From Nitrospirales bacterium (lineage in GTDB: Bacteria > Nitrospirota > Nitrospiria > Nitrospirales > UBA8639): 64,000 nucleotides of DNA. Below the pieces are notes generated by a model. It did not search any database and had not been told where the DNA came from. It saw only the letters and a list, made by a program, of their open reading frames with translations. Below are positions 18,033 through 28,657 of the stretch, one piece after another. Each line of letters opens with the position of its first letter. Position 1 is the first letter of the stretch. Both the position numbers and the translations under genes were made by a program. The stretch spans positions 39,605-103,604 of the forward strand of contig JAJEJG010000004.1 of assembly GCA_022828225.1 (NCBI GenBank), read 5' to 3'.

Positions 18033-19382
18033 TTATCCGATGGCGGTCTTGACCACGCCGGCCAAGTCATCCGCAACTGCTTTGATCTGAGAATGATCGC
18101 GGCCCTCGACCATGACCCGGACCAAGGGCTCGGTTCCGGAATACCGGACCAGAATCCGTCCCGTCCCGTTCAACCGTTCTTCACCGGAACGTATCGCTTC
18201 CCGTAACTCTGGAAGAGAGCCCAGATCGGGTTTCCGGTTCACCTTCACGCCCAACAGGACTTGCGGAACGGTTTCGATGCACTGAGTCAACTCCGAGATA
18301 GGAGAACCCGACCCCTTGACCAACTTGAGCATTTGCAGGCCGGATATCAGCCCGTCTCCGGTCGTGTTATAGTCGAGAAAAATGACGTGTCCCGATTGTT
18401 CTCCGCCCAGGTTATAGCCCTCGGCCAACATGCGTTCCAGGATGGACCGGTCGCCGACGGAGGTCCGGATCAGGTTGATTCCGTTCTTTTGCATGGCCGA
18501 TTCGAACCCGAAATTCGTCATGACCGTTCCAACGACGGTATCGTGATTGAGCCTGCCGCGTCGCTGGAAATCCAAGGCGAAGGCGGCCAAGGCCTGATCG
18601 CCATGCACCACGTCACCCTCTTCGTTCACAAACACGGCCCGGTCCGCGTCGCCGTCCAAGGCAATCCCCACGTCGCCTCGACGCGCGCGAACGGCCTCCT
18701 GCAATCGCTCCGGACAGAGGGCCCCATACCCCGCATTGATGTTCGTCCCGTCCGGCTCATCACCGATAACGGACACGTCGGCGCCCAATTCCCGTACGAC
18801 CTTGGGAAACACCGAATACGCGGCGCCATGGGCGCAGTCGATGACCACCTTCATCCCCTGATAATCCATTTCGCGCGGCAGGGACCGTTTCACGAATTCG
18901 ATATAGCGTCCTTCTGCATCGGCAATGCGAAACGCCTTGCCGATTTCATCGGCCGTGGGACGAAGATGTTCGATCTCGTTCGTCAAAATCAATTCTTCAA
19001 TGCGCGATTCCAGTTCATCGGGAAGTTTGAAGCCGTCGTGCGAAAAGAACTTGATCCCGTTATCCTGGTAGGGATTGTGGGAGGCGGAAATCATCACCCC
19101 GGCGTCGGCTCGAAGGCTTCGAGTCAAAAACGCCACGCCCGGGGAGGGCATGGGCCCAACCAGCAAGACGTCGACGCCCATGGAACAAATACCGGAAATC
19201 AACGCCGATTCCAACATGTAGCCGGACAGACGGGTGTCTTTCCCGATCACGATTTGATGGTGCCCCGCCATCCCCTTGAAGACGTATGCCACGGCCCTGC
19301 CCAACTTCAGCACCGTTTCGCTGTTCATGGGTTCCAGGTTGGCAACGCCCCGCACACCGTCGGTTCCGAATAGTTTTCGCAC
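18033..19382 (-). CDS. glmM: Phosphoglucosamine mutase
   Basis: Converts glucosamine-6-phosphate to glucosamine-1-phosphate for UDP-GlcNAc, and so for peptidoglycan and LPS. I use the GTG at 19382 (AGGAGG four bases upstream), which gives the family start MRKLFGTDGVRG and 449 residues. The catalytic phosphoserine loop ISASHNP (Ser about 101), metal loop DGDADR, and C-terminal phosphate-binding RYSGTEPLVRVMVEG are all present. Alternative ATG at 19400 or TTG at 19412 would overlap or abut folP. It is the last gene of the ftsH-folP-glmM group. Confidence 0.95.
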   Translation of the reverse strand: MRKLFGTDGVRGVANLEPMNSETVLKLGRAVAYVFKGMAGHHQIVIGKDTRLSGYMLESALISGICSMGVDVLLVGPMPSPGVAFLTRSLRADAGVMISASHNPYQDNGIKFFSHDGFKLPDELESRIEELILTNEIEHLRPTADEIGKAFRIADAEGRYIEFVKRSLPREMDYQGMKVVIDCAHGAAYSVFPKVVRELGADVSVIGDEPDGTNINAGYGALCPERLQEAVRARRGDVGIALDGDADRAVFVNEEGDVVHGDQALAAFALDFQRRGRLNHDTVVGTVMTNFGFESAMQKNGINLIRTSVGDRSILERMLAEGYNLGGEQSGHVIFLDYNTTGDGLISGLQMLKLVKGSGSPISELTQCIETVPQVLLGVKVNRKPDLGSLPELREAIRSGEERLNGTGRILVRYSGTEPLVRVMVEGRDHSQIKAVADDLAGVVKTAIG

Positions 19383-19408
19383 CGTACCTCCTGACACCAT
19401 GCCCCCTC

Positions 19409-20260
19409 TCAAGCCTGCGCAATAGCTTCCGACATTCGCACCACCTCCCGTATCGACCCGACGTCATGCACGCGAACGATCCCGGCTCCATTCAACACCG
19501 CGGCCGTCACGGCCGCGGCGGTCCCCATGATGCGTTGCTCGACGGGTTGGCCGGTAACCGTCCCGATGAAGGATTTATTCGACACGCCGACCAGGACGGG
19601 ACGACCCAACTGCCGCAATGAGCCAAGGCCTTTCAGCAAGGATAAATTTTGTTGTTCGTTTTTTGCAAACCCGATCCCGGGATCGATCAACATGTGCTCG
19701 CGAGAGATGCCGATGCCCTCGGCATGGTCCAAGCGACGTCCCAAATACTCCCGCACCTCCTCCACCACGTTGTCGTATTGGCAATGCTGCCGCATCGTCT
19801 GCGGCGTGCCTCGCATATGCATCAGCACCAACCCGGCCTTGGTCCGTGCAATCACTTCACCTATACGAGGGTCATGCTCCAACGCGCTGATGTCGTTGAT
19901 GATCACCGCGCCCCAATCGATGGCCCGTTCCGCGACTCCGGCTTTCCGGGTGTCGATGGACAGCGGAATCGTCGCGCGTTTACCGATGACCTCCAGTACG
20001 GGCTTCAAACGACGCAGTTCTTCCTGTTCGTCAATCTCCCGCGAACCGGGTCGCGTCGATTCGGCGCCGATGTCAACCAGATCGGCCCCTTCGCTCACCA
20101 TGCGTTCAATATGAGCCAGAGCGCGTTGAGGATCAAGAAAATGTCCACCGTCGGAAAAGGAATCCGGGGTCACATTCAGTATGCCCATCACCAGGACGCG
20201 ACTGGAGCAGGGAATCCTGACGTGGCAGGCTTGCAGGTATGCGGAGTTGGCCTCATCCAT
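19409..20260 (-). CDS. folP: Dihydropteroate synthase
   Basis: Condenses p-aminobenzoate with hydroxymethyl-dihydropterin diphosphate in folate synthesis. The motifs VMGILNVTPDSFSDGG, GADLVDIGAESTRPGS, LSIDTRKAGVAERAI and DPGIGFAKNEQQNL span the TIM barrel. The start is set at MDEANSAYLQ (20260); the track start 20299 adds low-quality sequence. The stop lies 27 bp upstream of the chosen glmM GTG, consistent with co-translation. The upstream intergenic region holds an R1 element. Confidence 0.93.
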   Translation of the reverse strand: MDEANSAYLQACHVRIPCSSRVLVMGILNVTPDSFSDGGHFLDPQRALAHIERMVSEGADLVDIGAESTRPGSREIDEQEELRRLKPVLEVIGKRATIPLSIDTRKAGVAERAIDWGAVIINDISALEHDPRIGEVIARTKAGLVLMHMRGTPQTMRQHCQYDNVVEEVREYLGRRLDHAEGIGISREHMLIDPGIGFAKNEQQNLSLLKGLGSLRQLGRPVLVGVSNKSFIGTVTGQPVEQRIMGTAAAVTAAVLNGAGIVRVHDVGSIREVVRMSEAIAQA

Positions 20261-20371
20261 AGGAGATCGAGGCCCCGGCAAACACCGGGTCGGGGGCACT
20301 CACAACAAGGACATATATTCCGAAATTCGTTGAAAGAATAGTCAGCCTGAGCGGGGCGACTGAGTTCTTTT

Positions 20372-20502
20372 CCTCCCCTTTGTAAGGGGAGGTCAGGTGG
20401 GGCAGAGTCGCAGGCCCAAAGGGCACCAGCACTGACGACCACTCGGTCTGTCTACTCCATCTCCGGCTCTACCTCCCCTCACTCCTCCTTACAAAGGAGG
20501 GG
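20372..20502. repeat. R1 element, two facing arms with 59-bp spacer
   Basis: CCTCCCCTTTGTAAGGGGAG..GCAGAG faces CTCTACCTCCCCTCACTCC..GGAGGGG between ftsH and folP. The spacer begins TCG, as at the DUF559 locus. No gene is seen in the 300 bp between folP and ftsH. Confidence 0.85.
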
Positions 20503-20564
20503 AACAGGAGAGGCGGCCTAAGTGAGGGGAGCAACGCCAAAGATGTGAACCCGGCACGATGCCG

Positions 20565-22382
20565 TCACACTTGCGCCGGCTCTCGAACGATGGTTCCTCG
20601 ATTGATGATTTGATCGATCTCCAAGGAATCCAAGACCTCTTTTTCCAACAAGGCTTCGGCCAAAGCCCGCAGGGTATGGATATGTTCCGTAAGCATGCGC
20701 TTCGTCCGCTCATAGGCTTCCACGATCAACCGTTTGACTTCATGATCGATTTCCAGGGCCACCTGTTCACTGAAGTCCCGACGCGCAGTAATTTCCCGGC
20801 CCAGGAAAATCTCCTCGTCTTTTTTACCGAAGGTCAACGGCCCCAATTTGTCGCTCATGCCCCACTCACACACCATCTTTCTGGCGAGTTCGGTGGCCCG
20901 TTCAATGTCGTTCCCCGCGCCGGTGGTGACGTTTTTCAGAATCAGTTCTTCGGCCACGCGCCCGCCCAATAAAATCGACAGGGTGTTATACAGGAAATCC
21001 TCGGAATAACTGTGCCGGTCATCGATGGGAAGCTGCATGGTCATGCCCATCGCACGCCCCCTCGGAATGATCGTGACCTTGTGGACCGGGTCGGCACCCG
21101 GCAACAACTTGGCCATGAGAGCGTGACCCGCCTCGTGATACGCCGTGGTGCGCTTTTCGTCTTCGCTCAGGACCAGACTCTTGCGCTCGGCCCCCATCAT
21201 GACTTTATCTTTGGCATTTTCGAAATCAATGAGTTCCACCAACTTCTTGTCCAGTCGCGCAGCCCAGAGCGCCGCCTCGTTGACGAGGTTTTCCAAATCG
21301 GCCCCTGAAAAACCTGGCGTTCCTCTGGCAATTTGCTCGAGGTTCACGTCTGACGCCACGGGCACCTTCTTCGTGTGGACCTTGAGAATTTCCACGCGAC
21401 CCCGCACGTCGGGACGATTGACCACCACCTGTCGATCGAACCGGCCCGGCCGCAACAAGGCAGGGTCGAGGACGTCCGGACGGTTCGTCGCGGCGACGAG
21501 AATCACGCCTTCGGTCGTGTCGAACCCATCCATTTCCACGAGCAACTGGTTCAAGGTCTGTTCGCGTTCGTCGTGACCGCCACCCAGGCCCGCGCCGCGC
21601 AACCGGCCGACGGCATCGATTTCGTCAATGAAAATGATACAGGGCGCATGCTTCTTCCCCTGTTCAAACAGGTCGCGCACGCGAGACGCGCCGACGCCCA
21701 CGAACATTTCCACGAAATCGGACCCGCTGATGCTGAAGAACGGGACACCCGCTTCTCCGGCAATAGCTTTCGCCAACAGAGTCTTGCCCGTTCCCGGAGG
21801 GCCGACGATCAGCACCCCTTTGGGGATTCGCCCGCCGAGTTTTTGAAATTTTTGCGGATCTTTCAAAAATTCAATGATTTCAACGACTTCTTCCTTGGCC
21901 TCTTCCACGCCGGCCACGTCCGCAAAGGTCACCTTTTTCTTCTCCTCGGTCAGGAGACGCGCTCGGCTCTTTCCGAACGAAAGGGCCCGATTGCCGCCGA
22001 TCTGCATTTGTCGCATCAGGAAAAACCACAATCCCAAGAACAGGATAAACGGTCCCCAGGTTACGAGAAACGTAATATACCAGGGACTTTCATCGGGCGG
22101 CTTGGCTTCGATCTGCACCGACTGCTCTCTCAGGGCCTTCACCAAGTCCGGATATTCCACGGTATAGGTTCGAATCCGGTTTCCATCCTTTAAAATCGCA
22201 CTGATATGGCTGTCCTTCATGGTGACCTTGGAAATCTCTCCCCGCTCGAGATGGGCCATGAAGTCACTGAAGATCACTTCCTCTTCAGGCGGCTGGGACG
22301 GGACGGTGAACAGGTTGAACAACAGGATCATGAACAGCCCGACCACCACCCAAAACAGCAAATTCTTGACGCGAGAATTCAT
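20565..22382 (-). CDS. ftsH: ATP-dependent zinc metalloprotease FtsH
   Basis: The 605-residue membrane AAA+ protease degrades membrane and regulatory proteins. Two transmembrane helices (about 8-26 and 103-122) flank a periplasmic domain. The Walker A GPPGTGKT is at 194-201, Walker [12 protein letters not shown] near 249, the SRH around [19 protein letters not shown], and the zinc site HEAGH at 416-420. Start at MNSRVKN, with AAGGAA upstream. It follows tilS on the same strand, an arrangement common in bacteria. The loop has GRLRGAG rather than the usual GRQRGAG. Confidence 0.97.
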   Translation of the reverse strand: MNSRVKNLLFWVVVGLFMILLFNLFTVPSQPPEEEVIFSDFMAHLERGEISKVTMKDSHISAILKDGNRIRTYTVEYPDLVKALREQSVQIEAKPPDESPWYITFLVTWGPFILFLGLWFFLMRQMQIGGNRALSFGKSRARLLTEEKKKVTFADVAGVEEAKEEVVEIIEFLKDPQKFQKLGGRIPKGVLIVGPPGTGKTLLAKAIAGEAGVPFFSISGSDFVEMFVGVGASRVRDLFEQGKKHAPCIIFIDEIDAVGRLRGAGLGGGHDEREQTLNQLLVEMDGFDTTEGVILVAATNRPDVLDPALLRPGRFDRQVVVNRPDVRGRVEILKVHTKKVPVASDVNLEQIARGTPGFSGADLENLVNEAALWAARLDKKLVELIDFENAKDKVMMGAERKSLVLSEDEKRTTAYHEAGHALMAKLLPGADPVHKVTIIPRGRAMGMTMQLPIDDRHSYSEDFLYNTLSILLGGRVAEELILKNVTTGAGNDIERATELARKMVCEWGMSDKLGPLTFGKKDEEIFLGREITARRDFSEQVALEIDHEVKRLIVEAYERTKRMLTEHIHTLRALAEALLEKEVLDSLEIDQIINRGTIVREPAQV

Positions 22383-22537
22383 AAAAAAGCGTTCCTTCTC
22401 TCTCTCAACCCTTCCAAGCAAACCGAAATTGTTTCAAAACATCAGAAATACTACCATGAGGATCGAGTGTCTGCAACCTACTGCCCTTTACGTAAGCCTT
22501 GCAGGACGGTGCGTTGCGAGCGCAACTCCGTTGTTTC

Positions 22538-23962
22538 TCAAGCTTTTCTTCCGGCTGTGCGAATCCGGACAACGGCAACGTGACTGGTCTCCTCGGTCAC
22601 TCGAAACCGATGATCGGAACGATACCCCCCGACGCACAGGATCCCTTCAGGCGCCACCACGAGAGGCACGGTGCTTCGTTCGGCTTGATGAACTTTTGCA
22701 TCAGAGAAAAAATCCTGAAGCTTCTTTCGTCGTCCGCCCATTCCATAAGGAAAAAAATAGTCTCCGAGCTTCCAGGATCTAACAACCAATTCGTGACTGA
22801 ATCGATCCGCATCCAGGTAGGCCACGGTATCATTCCGCCGGGACGGGATCGTCGTCGTCGCCATGATTTTTCCTTCGATCATCTGACCCGTGACCGGCCA
22901 ATGGATCGACCCAGGGAAAGGCCAGACACAAGACCATCCGTGTTGCAAGCGACTGTTCCGGCCCGTTTTCACGAATGTCACCCGGTCGTATTCCCTGACG
23001 GCCTCCAAACCGGCAAAACAACCGGATGAACCCGACGTGCCGTGAACGACGTGCTGCAACAGCGTCTCCACGGTCTCGAACCCGAGCGGACCCGGCTTGC
23101 CCCACAAGGTTCCCACCATTAAAAGGATCATTCTCCGTTGAATGGAGACGGGAAAGGTCAAAAGACGCGAACGGCTCCATACGACGCAAGCCTTCGTGCG
23201 GCTGACCTCTACCGATGCCAGCGCGGCCTTCGCCGCCTCATCCAGGTACTCATGTTCCTCTCGCAGTATCACAGCCTGCCGGGATAGGACGCTCACCACG
23301 TTGGGATTGAACGTTTTCAGCAGAGGGATCAATTCGCGGCGAAGGCGGTTCCTGGTGTATTTCGGGCTGTCATTAGTCGAATCGACGCGGAACTCACAGC
23401 GTTTTTCATCAAGGTACTGCAAAATTTCAGATCGACTCACCTGCAAAAACGGCCGGATGACGCACGGTTCACGCTGAGCCGGCATCCCCGATAGCCCGGC
23501 AAGCCCGGCCCCGCGCAGCATGGACAGCAGGACGGTTTCCGCCTGGTCGTCCCGAGTATGCCCGACCGCGACTTTGGTACCACCCCATTCCCGTGCGACG
23601 GCCTGCAACCATGCGTATCTCCTTTCTCGCGCAACGGCCTGGACCGACTCCCCTTTTCGTTTCCGGAGAGACGTTTTCAGATCAAGCCGTTTCAAGAAGA
23701 ACGGCAGACCCAACTGCCCGGCGAGTTGCTCGACAAACGTCGCGTCCTCCAGGGACTCCTCTTCCCTCAACCCGTGCTCAACGTGAGCCACGGCCAACGT
23801 CAGATCCATGTGTTTCCGCCAGGCAGACATCATCTGCAACAGGGCAACGGAATCCGGCCCGCCGGACACGGCCACCACGACCCGGTCACCCGGAAACAAA
23901 AGACCGAGTTGCCTGACGTGTTTCAAGAGTTTGTGTTCAAAAGCTGTCAGGGCGCGCATCAT
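22538..23962 (-). CDS. tilS: tRNA(Ile)-lysidine synthase
   Basis: Converts C34 of tRNA-Ile(CAU) to lysidine, so that it reads AUA. The ATP-pyrophosphatase P-loop VVAVSGGPDSVALLQMM lies near residue 30. The N-type ATPase domain includes VAHVEHGLREEES, VAVGHTRDDQAETVLLSMLRGAGLAGLSGMP and IRPFLQVSRSEILQYL, and a C-terminal domain contains LVVRSWKLGDYFFPYGMGGRRKKLQDFFSD. About 474 residues from ATG 23962 (GTG 23968 or ATG 23959 also possible). It sits between ribF (gap about 30 bp) and ftsH. Confidence 0.95.
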   Translation of the reverse strand: MMRALTAFEHKLLKHVRQLGLLFPGDRVVVAVSGGPDSVALLQMMSAWRKHMDLTLAVAHVEHGLREEESLEDATFVEQLAGQLGLPFFLKRLDLKTSLRKRKGESVQAVARERRYAWLQAVAREWGGTKVAVGHTRDDQAETVLLSMLRGAGLAGLSGMPAQREPCVIRPFLQVSRSEILQYLDEKRCEFRVDSTNDSPKYTRNRLRRELIPLLKTFNPNVVSVLSRQAVILREEHEYLDEAAKAALASVEVSRTKACVVWSRSRLLTFPVSIQRRMILLMVGTLWGKPGPLGFETVETLLQHVVHGTSGSSGCFAGLEAVREYDRVTFVKTGRNSRLQHGWSCVWPFPGSIHWPVTGQMIEGKIMATTTIPSRRNDTVAYLDADRFSHELVVRSWKLGDYFFPYGMGGRRKKLQDFFSDAKVHQAERSTVPLVVAPEGILCVGGYRSDHRFRVTEETSHVAVVRIRTAGRKA

Positions 23963-23994
23963 CGCCACCGATGGAGATTGCCGTACGGCTCGAC

Positions 23995-24918
23995 TTATGA
24001 GGCAAACACGCGTCGAGTCTGCCGGACGTCCCGGGCGATACGTTCGGCAAGCTGTCCGGAATCGTCAAACCGTTCATCGCCTCGAATGTATTGTAAGAAT
24101 TGAACTTCAATAGGTTGCCCATACAGGTCGCAATCGCCATCCAGGACGTGTACTTCCAGCAACCGTTCCCCATCTCCGAACGTGGGGCGTGTCCCGATAT
24201 AACTCACTGCGGGAAGGACCGCCTCCTGCCACACCATCTTCGTCGCATACACCCCATCGGGCGGAAGAACCCGGTCTTTGGCCGGCCGAAGATTCGCCGT
24301 GCGATAGCCCAACCCCTGCCCGCGACGTTCGCCTTCAATTACCGTGCCTTTCAATGAATACGGACGTCCCAGACATTGCATCGCTTGTTCCATCTTCCCT
24401 GCCCTGACGAACTGGCGAATACGGGTCGAGCTCACGATCGCTTCACTGGAACTCACGGGTTTGAGAAGATGAACCCGGAACCCGGCCTGCGAGGCCAACT
24501 CCCGCAGGGTATCCGTATTGCCCATCCGCTTTTTGCCGAATACAAAATGCTCCCCCACGAACAGATCTTTGACCCCCAGGCCATTCTTGAGAATCGACCA
24601 CACAAACTCCTGTGGGCTCAAGGCGGCAAACTCTTTGGTGAAATGCAATACCACGAGATGCTCGACACCCTGCGCCTCGAACCAAGCCAACTTGTCCGAA
24701 GGGGACGTCAGAAATTCAAAGGTGGTTCCGGGACTCAACACCAACACCGGATGAGGATCAAAGGTCAACACCATCGGCGTACCCTGCTGATCACGAGCAC
24801 ATTGAACGACGGTGGCCAGCAATTCTCGATGCCCGACGTGCTGCCCGTCAAAATTCCCGATGGTCAGGACCGGATTGGGCGGTAAAGGAAGGTCTGGAAG
24901 CCCGTGCGAAACCTTCAT
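23995..24918 (-). CDS. ribF: Bifunctional riboflavin kinase / FAD synthetase
   Basis: Makes FMN and FAD. The N-terminal nucleotidyltransferase has [17 protein letters not shown] and [14 protein letters not shown], then [17 protein letters not shown]. The C-terminal kinase has [17 protein letters not shown] and [12 protein letters not shown]. About 307 residues from the ATG at 24918, whose ATG overlaps the hemB stop (ATGA), so the two are translationally coupled. The usual FDGVHxGH is FDGQHVGH here. Its product FAD would serve the two flavoproteins at 5.9-9.9 kb among others. Confidence 0.95.
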   Translation of the reverse strand: MKVSHGLPDLPLPPNPVLTIGNFDGQHVGHRELLATVVQCARDQQGTPMVLTFDPHPVLVLSPGTTFEFLTSPSDKLAWFEAQGVEHLVVLHFTKEFAALSPQEFVWSILKNGLGVKDLFVGEHFVFGKKRMGNTDTLRELASQAGFRVHLLKPVSSSEAIVSSTRIRQFVRAGKMEQAMQCLGRPYSLKGTVIEGERRGQGLGYRTANLRPAKDRVLPPDGVYATKMVWQEAVLPAVSYIGTRPTFGDGERLLEVHVLDGDCDLYGQPIEVQFLQYIRGDERFDDSGQLAERIARDVRQTRRVFAS

Positions 24919-25898
24919 GGGGTCGCGGCATTCAATGACTGAGCAGCCTCTTTGGCAAAATACGTCAGGATGAGATCGGCACCGGCACGTTTGATGGACA
25001 GCAGCGTTTCCAACGTCGCTTTGGATTCGTCCAGCCACCCTTGTTGAGCCGCGGCCTTGATCATGCTGTATTCGCCGCTGACTTGAAACGCCGCCACGGG
25101 GACGTCCACCTCGGCCCGCGTCCGCGAAATGATATCCAGGTATGCCAGCGCCGGTTTGACCATGACCACGTCCGCACCCTCTTCCACGTCGGCCAGCACT
25201 TCACGGACGGCTTCGCGCGCATTCGCCGGATCCATTTGATACGAGCACCGGTCACCGAACGCGGGGCTGGACGAAGCCGCCTCCCTGAACGGCGCATACA
25301 GGCAGGACGCATACTTGGCGGCATAGGACATGATGGGAAGGTGCGTAAATCCCCCCTGATCCAATTCGTCGCGGATCGCCGCGACCCGCCCGTCCATCAT
25401 GTCGGACGGCGCCACCATGTCAGCCCCGGCCTCTGCATGGGTTTTCGCCATCAGGCGCAAACAGTCGAGAGTTTCATCATTCAGGATGCGCCCGTCTCTC
25501 ACGATGCCGCAATGGCCATGGGACGTATATTCGTCGATACACACGTCCGTCACGACAAAAAGACCCGGCACGTGATCCTTGAGCGCGCGAACGGCCCGTT
25601 GCACGATCCCGTCCGGATCATAACCGGAGGACCCGCGTTCATCCTTGTGATCGGGGATCCCGAAGAGCATGACCGCCGGAACGCCCAGCAGGTGCGCATC
25701 GGCGGCTTCCTTGATCAGACGATCGATCGACCACCGGAATTGACCCGGCATCGACTGGATGGGTTCCTGTTGATCCGTTCCTTCCCTGACGAACAGGGGA
25801 TAAATCAGGTTGCTCGTCGACAGCGCGGTTTCCCGCACCATCCGCCGAAGAGACCCGGACTCACGCAGGCGCCGCATTCGTTGACGAGGAAATCCCAT
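24915..25898 (-). CDS. hemB: Delta-aminolevulinic acid dehydratase (porphobilinogen synthase)
   Basis: Condenses two ALA to porphobilinogen. Both Schiff-base lysines are visible: [11 protein letters not shown] and [13 protein letters not shown]. The metal-site segment reads [14 protein letters not shown]: the first and third positions of the three-Cys zinc triad are Cys, but the middle one is Asp, a mixture of the zinc and magnesium types. The allosteric Mg/PBG-binding region ([13 protein letters not shown]) is present. 327 residues. Upstream 25899..26113 shows no gene or clear signal. Together with hemA, hemC and cobA/hemD nearby it completes the early tetrapyrrole pathway to uroporphyrinogen III. 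Confidence 0.95.
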   Translation of the reverse strand: MGFPRQRMRRLRESGSLRRMVRETALSTSNLIYPLFVREGTDQQEPIQSMPGQFRWSIDRLIKEAADAHLLGVPAVMLFGIPDHKDERGSSGYDPDGIVQRAVRALKDHVPGLFVVTDVCIDEYTSHGHCGIVRDGRILNDETLDCLRLMAKTHAEAGADMVAPSDMMDGRVAAIRDELDQGGFTHLPIMSYAAKYASCLYAPFREAASSSPAFGDRCSYQMDPANAREAVREVLADVEEGADVVMVKPALAYLDIISRTRAEVDVPVAAFQVSGEYSMIKAAAQQGWLDESKATLETLLSIKRAGADLILTYFAKEAAQSLNAATP

Positions 25899-26113
25899 TA
25901 CGTTTCCTATTTCAGACTCTCTCGGGCTTTCGCCTTTTTGAGCAATGCCCTCAATTGCATCTCCACGGAACCTCTGATTTATTGTGATAGCGGGATGCAG
26001 GGCAAGGCGTCCCGCAACGAAACCCGAGGCTTATCAAACGAGATAGGCGAGGGTTGAGCGAGGACACAACGCCGCCATGCGCCCGATAGTGCAATAAAGC
26101 AGCGGTTCTCAAA

Positions 26114-26506
26114 TTATTTCCTGGGGAGATTCGTTAGAAACACCACCAGATCCCGCACGGAGATCATCCCAACGAGTTCCCCGCCCTTCGAGACTCCCAA
26201 ATGCCGGACGTGTTCCTTGGCCATCAGGTCATTGGCATCCAACAACGTCTTGTTCTCATCAATTTTCAACACGGGCGCCGACATGATTTGTTCGACGGTC
26301 GTCCGATCGGAATCCAATCCCACCGCAACCAACCGCCGGACGAGATCCGTGTCGGTCAGGACCCCGATGATCTCCTTATCCCTGGTGACGAACACACTGC
26401 CGATACCCCTATCCTTCATAATTTCTGCGGCCCTTTGGACACTGGTGTCACGATCAACGGTAACAAATTTTTCAGCGGGGACCATAAACGATTTCACTGG
26501 AACCAT
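26114..26506 (-). CDS. Two-CBS-domain protein (CBS1)
   Basis: The 130-residue soluble protein is made of a tandem CBS pair: FMVPAEKFVTVDRDTSVQRAAEIMKDRGIGSVFVT and IMSAPVLKIDENKTLLDANDLMAKEHVRHLGV. These modules bind adenine nucleotides as sensors. AAGGAG precedes the ATG. It is a paralogue of the gene at 28135 (about 60% alike by eye) and ends NLPRK, where the paralogue continues with a HemC-like tail. It sits downstream of cobA/hemD. Confidence 0.9.
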   Translation of the reverse strand: MVPVKSFMVPAEKFVTVDRDTSVQRAAEIMKDRGIGSVFVTRDKEIIGVLTDTDLVRRLVAVGLDSDRTTVEQIMSAPVLKIDENKTLLDANDLMAKEHVRHLGVSKGGELVGMISVRDLVVFLTNLPRK

Positions 26507-26592
26507 AAAATTCTCCTTGGATTAACACGCTTCATTAAACAATAACTCCCCATTTACCAGAAAGTGATGGGCTTTCGACAATTCATGCGCCG

Positions 26593-28134
26593 TTAAGAAG
26601 GAACCTCATGCCGGACGTAGTCGACCAGTGACTGAACCAACGCCGGAATCGTATTCTGGGCCGCCATGACGTGGACCTCCAACCCCATTTCCCGAATGGT
26701 TTTGGCCGTAATCGGCCCGATGCTCGCAATAATCATCCCATTCAAACGCTGTTTCAAGTCACATGCTTCGTCAAACAGTTGAAAAAAGTTATGAACGGTA
26801 GACGAACTGGCAAACGTGACCACGTCGATCAAATGGTCACGAAACAGTTGCTGAACGCGGTCCCGTTCAACTGTCGGCACCACGGTCTTATAAACCTTCA
26901 CGACTCGTACAACCGCTCCGGATCGTGCCAACTCCTCCGGCAGAATCTCACGGGCTTGTGCGGCCCTGGCAAGCAACACCCGCCGGCCGGACACGCCGGC
27001 CCGCTTCAGTCCGTCGATCACTCCTTCGGCTTGGAACGTGTCAGGCACCAGATCGGCCTCGATGCCGAATCGTTTCATCTCCGCGGCCGTTCGAGGGCCG
27101 ATGCAACAGACCTGCAACCCCGCCAACGCTCGTGCGTCGCGCCCATGGTACCACAGGCGTTGCATAAATGCCTTTACCCCATTAACGCTGGTCAACACAA
27201 GCCATTGAAAGGTGGCAAGCTGCTCAATGGCTGCATCGACTTCCGCCCAATCATCGGGGGGGACGAAGTCGATGGTCGGGCATTCAATCGGTTCTCCGCC
27301 CTGTGCCCGAATCAGATCCGACAATTCCGATGCCTGAGCTTTGGCGCGCGTCACAAGGACGCGCTTCCCGAATAACGGTTTCGTCTCAAACCAATTGAGT
27401 TGCTCACGCAACCGGACGACTTCCCCGACCACCATCACGGTGGGAGGGCGAATATCAGCCTCTTTCGCACGCTCCACAATGTCCTGCAAGGTTCCAACCA
27501 CGGTACGTTGTGCGGCATACGTCCCCCACCGGACCAGCGCCACGGGAGTCTCCGCGGCTTTCCCTTCCTCACGCAACCGGGACACGATCATGGGTAAATT
27601 CTTGACGCCCATCAAAAACACCAGTGTCCCGTCCGCTGCAGCGAAGCGCGGCCACTCCAACGCTGTCTCGTCTTTGTCCGGATCTTCATGGCCCGTAATA
27701 AAGGCCACAGTCGACGCAAGGGTCCGATGCGTAACGGGAATGCCCGCATACGCCGGCACCGCGACCGCCGAGGTCACACCCGGCACCACTTCAACGGGAA
27801 TCCGGTGTTCAACAATCCATTCGGCTTCTTCCCCGCCCCGTCCGAACACGAACGGATCTCCCCCTTTCAACCGGACCACACATTTCCCTTCACGAACCTT
27901 CTCCAACATCAATTGATTGATTTCATCCTGCGGCCGATAGGTCCCACACCCGCGTCGGCCCACGTAAATCCGTTCCGCCTCCGGGGAGACATGATCCAGC
28001 AACGCCGGATTGGCCAGATGGTCGTACAACACGACGTCCGCCTCCTCAAGACAGGCTTTGCCGCGTAACGTCAGCAAACCGGGATCCCCCGGACCCGCCC
28101 CTACAAGATAGACTTTGGATCGAAACTCGGCCAT
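26593..28134 (-). CDS. cobA/hemD: Uroporphyrinogen-III C-methyltransferase fused to uroporphyrinogen-III synthase
   Basis: The 513-residue fusion closes hydroxymethylbilane to uroporphyrinogen III (C-terminal HemD half) and methylates it to precorrin-2 (N-terminal SUMT half), the branch to sirohaem or cobalamin. SUMT motifs are KVYLVGAGPGDPGLLTLRG, VRLKGGDPFVFGRGGEE, VVPGVTSAVAVPAYAGIPVTHR and LVFLMGVKNL. The HemD half begins at about 256 with KRVLVTRAKAQASELSDLIRAQGGEP and has FASSSTVHNFF. It lies between two CBS genes and downstream of hemC. Such fusions are well known in several phyla. Confidence 0.95.
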   Translation of the reverse strand: MAEFRSKVYLVGAGPGDPGLLTLRGKACLEEADVVLYDHLANPALLDHVSPEAERIYVGRRGCGTYRPQDEINQLMLEKVREGKCVVRLKGGDPFVFGRGGEEAEWIVEHRIPVEVVPGVTSAVAVPAYAGIPVTHRTLASTVAFITGHEDPDKDETALEWPRFAAADGTLVFLMGVKNLPMIVSRLREEGKAAETPVALVRWGTYAAQRTVVGTLQDIVERAKEADIRPPTVMVVGEVVRLREQLNWFETKPLFGKRVLVTRAKAQASELSDLIRAQGGEPIECPTIDFVPPDDWAEVDAAIEQLATFQWLVLTSVNGVKAFMQRLWYHGRDARALAGLQVCCIGPRTAAEMKRFGIEADLVPDTFQAEGVIDGLKRAGVSGRRVLLARAAQAREILPEELARSGAVVRVVKVYKTVVPTVERDRVQQLFRDHLIDVVTFASSSTVHNFFQLFDEACDLKQRLNGMIIASIGPITAKTIREMGLEVHVMAAQNTIPALVQSLVDYVRHEVPS

Positions 28135-28581
28135 CTACGGACGTCCATAGATTTGCTCTAAAATATGTCTTCCCCCCGAACCCAGAATCCATCTCTTGGG
28201 AAGATTCGACACGAACCTGACCATGTCCCTCACGGAGATCATCCCAACGAGTTTTCCGTCCCGCGTGACGCCCAAATGCCGGACGTGTTCCCTGGCCATC
28301 ATGGCATTGGCATCCCGAATCGTCTTATTCTCATCAATTTTAATGACGGGTGCCGTCATGATGTGTTCGACGGGAGTCACGTCCGCATCCAAGCCCATCC
28401 CCACCAACCGCCGGCAGATATCCGTATCGGTCACAATCCCGATGATCACCTGATCCCAAGTGACGAGGACACTGCCGATACCGGTATCCCTCATAAGTTT
28501 CGCCGCTTGCCTGACACTGATCGCACGCTCAACGGCAATGATTTTTTCAGCGGGGATCATGAACATTTTTACCGGAACCAT
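28135..28581 (-). CDS. Two-CBS-domain protein with HemC-like C-terminal tail (CBS2)
   Basis: 148 residues from MVPVKMFMIPAEK (GAGGAG six bases upstream; the track start 28614 is too early). Two CBS repeats match the neighbour CBS1 closely. After the shared NLPK the protein continues RWILGSGGRHILEQIYGRP. The upstream hemC ends ILNAGGRRILDQIYGRA, and the DNA of the two ends is also alike around the shared CCATAGATTTG (seen on the plus strand). The tail therefore looks copied from the 3' end of hemC, which itself remains whole. Whether the tail binds anything is unknown. Confidence 0.9.
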   Translation of the reverse strand: MVPVKMFMIPAEKIIAVERAISVRQAAKLMRDTGIGSVLVTWDQVIIGIVTDTDICRRLVGMGLDADVTPVEHIMTAPVIKIDENKTIRDANAMMAREHVRHLGVTRDGKLVGMISVRDMVRFVSNLPKRWILGSGGRHILEQIYGRP

Positions 28582-28657
28582 AACATGCTCCTCGGACAAG
28601 CCCGCGTCGTTCAATAACTCCCTTTTACAGGGTACCGGGATCTTTCAATCATCTATT

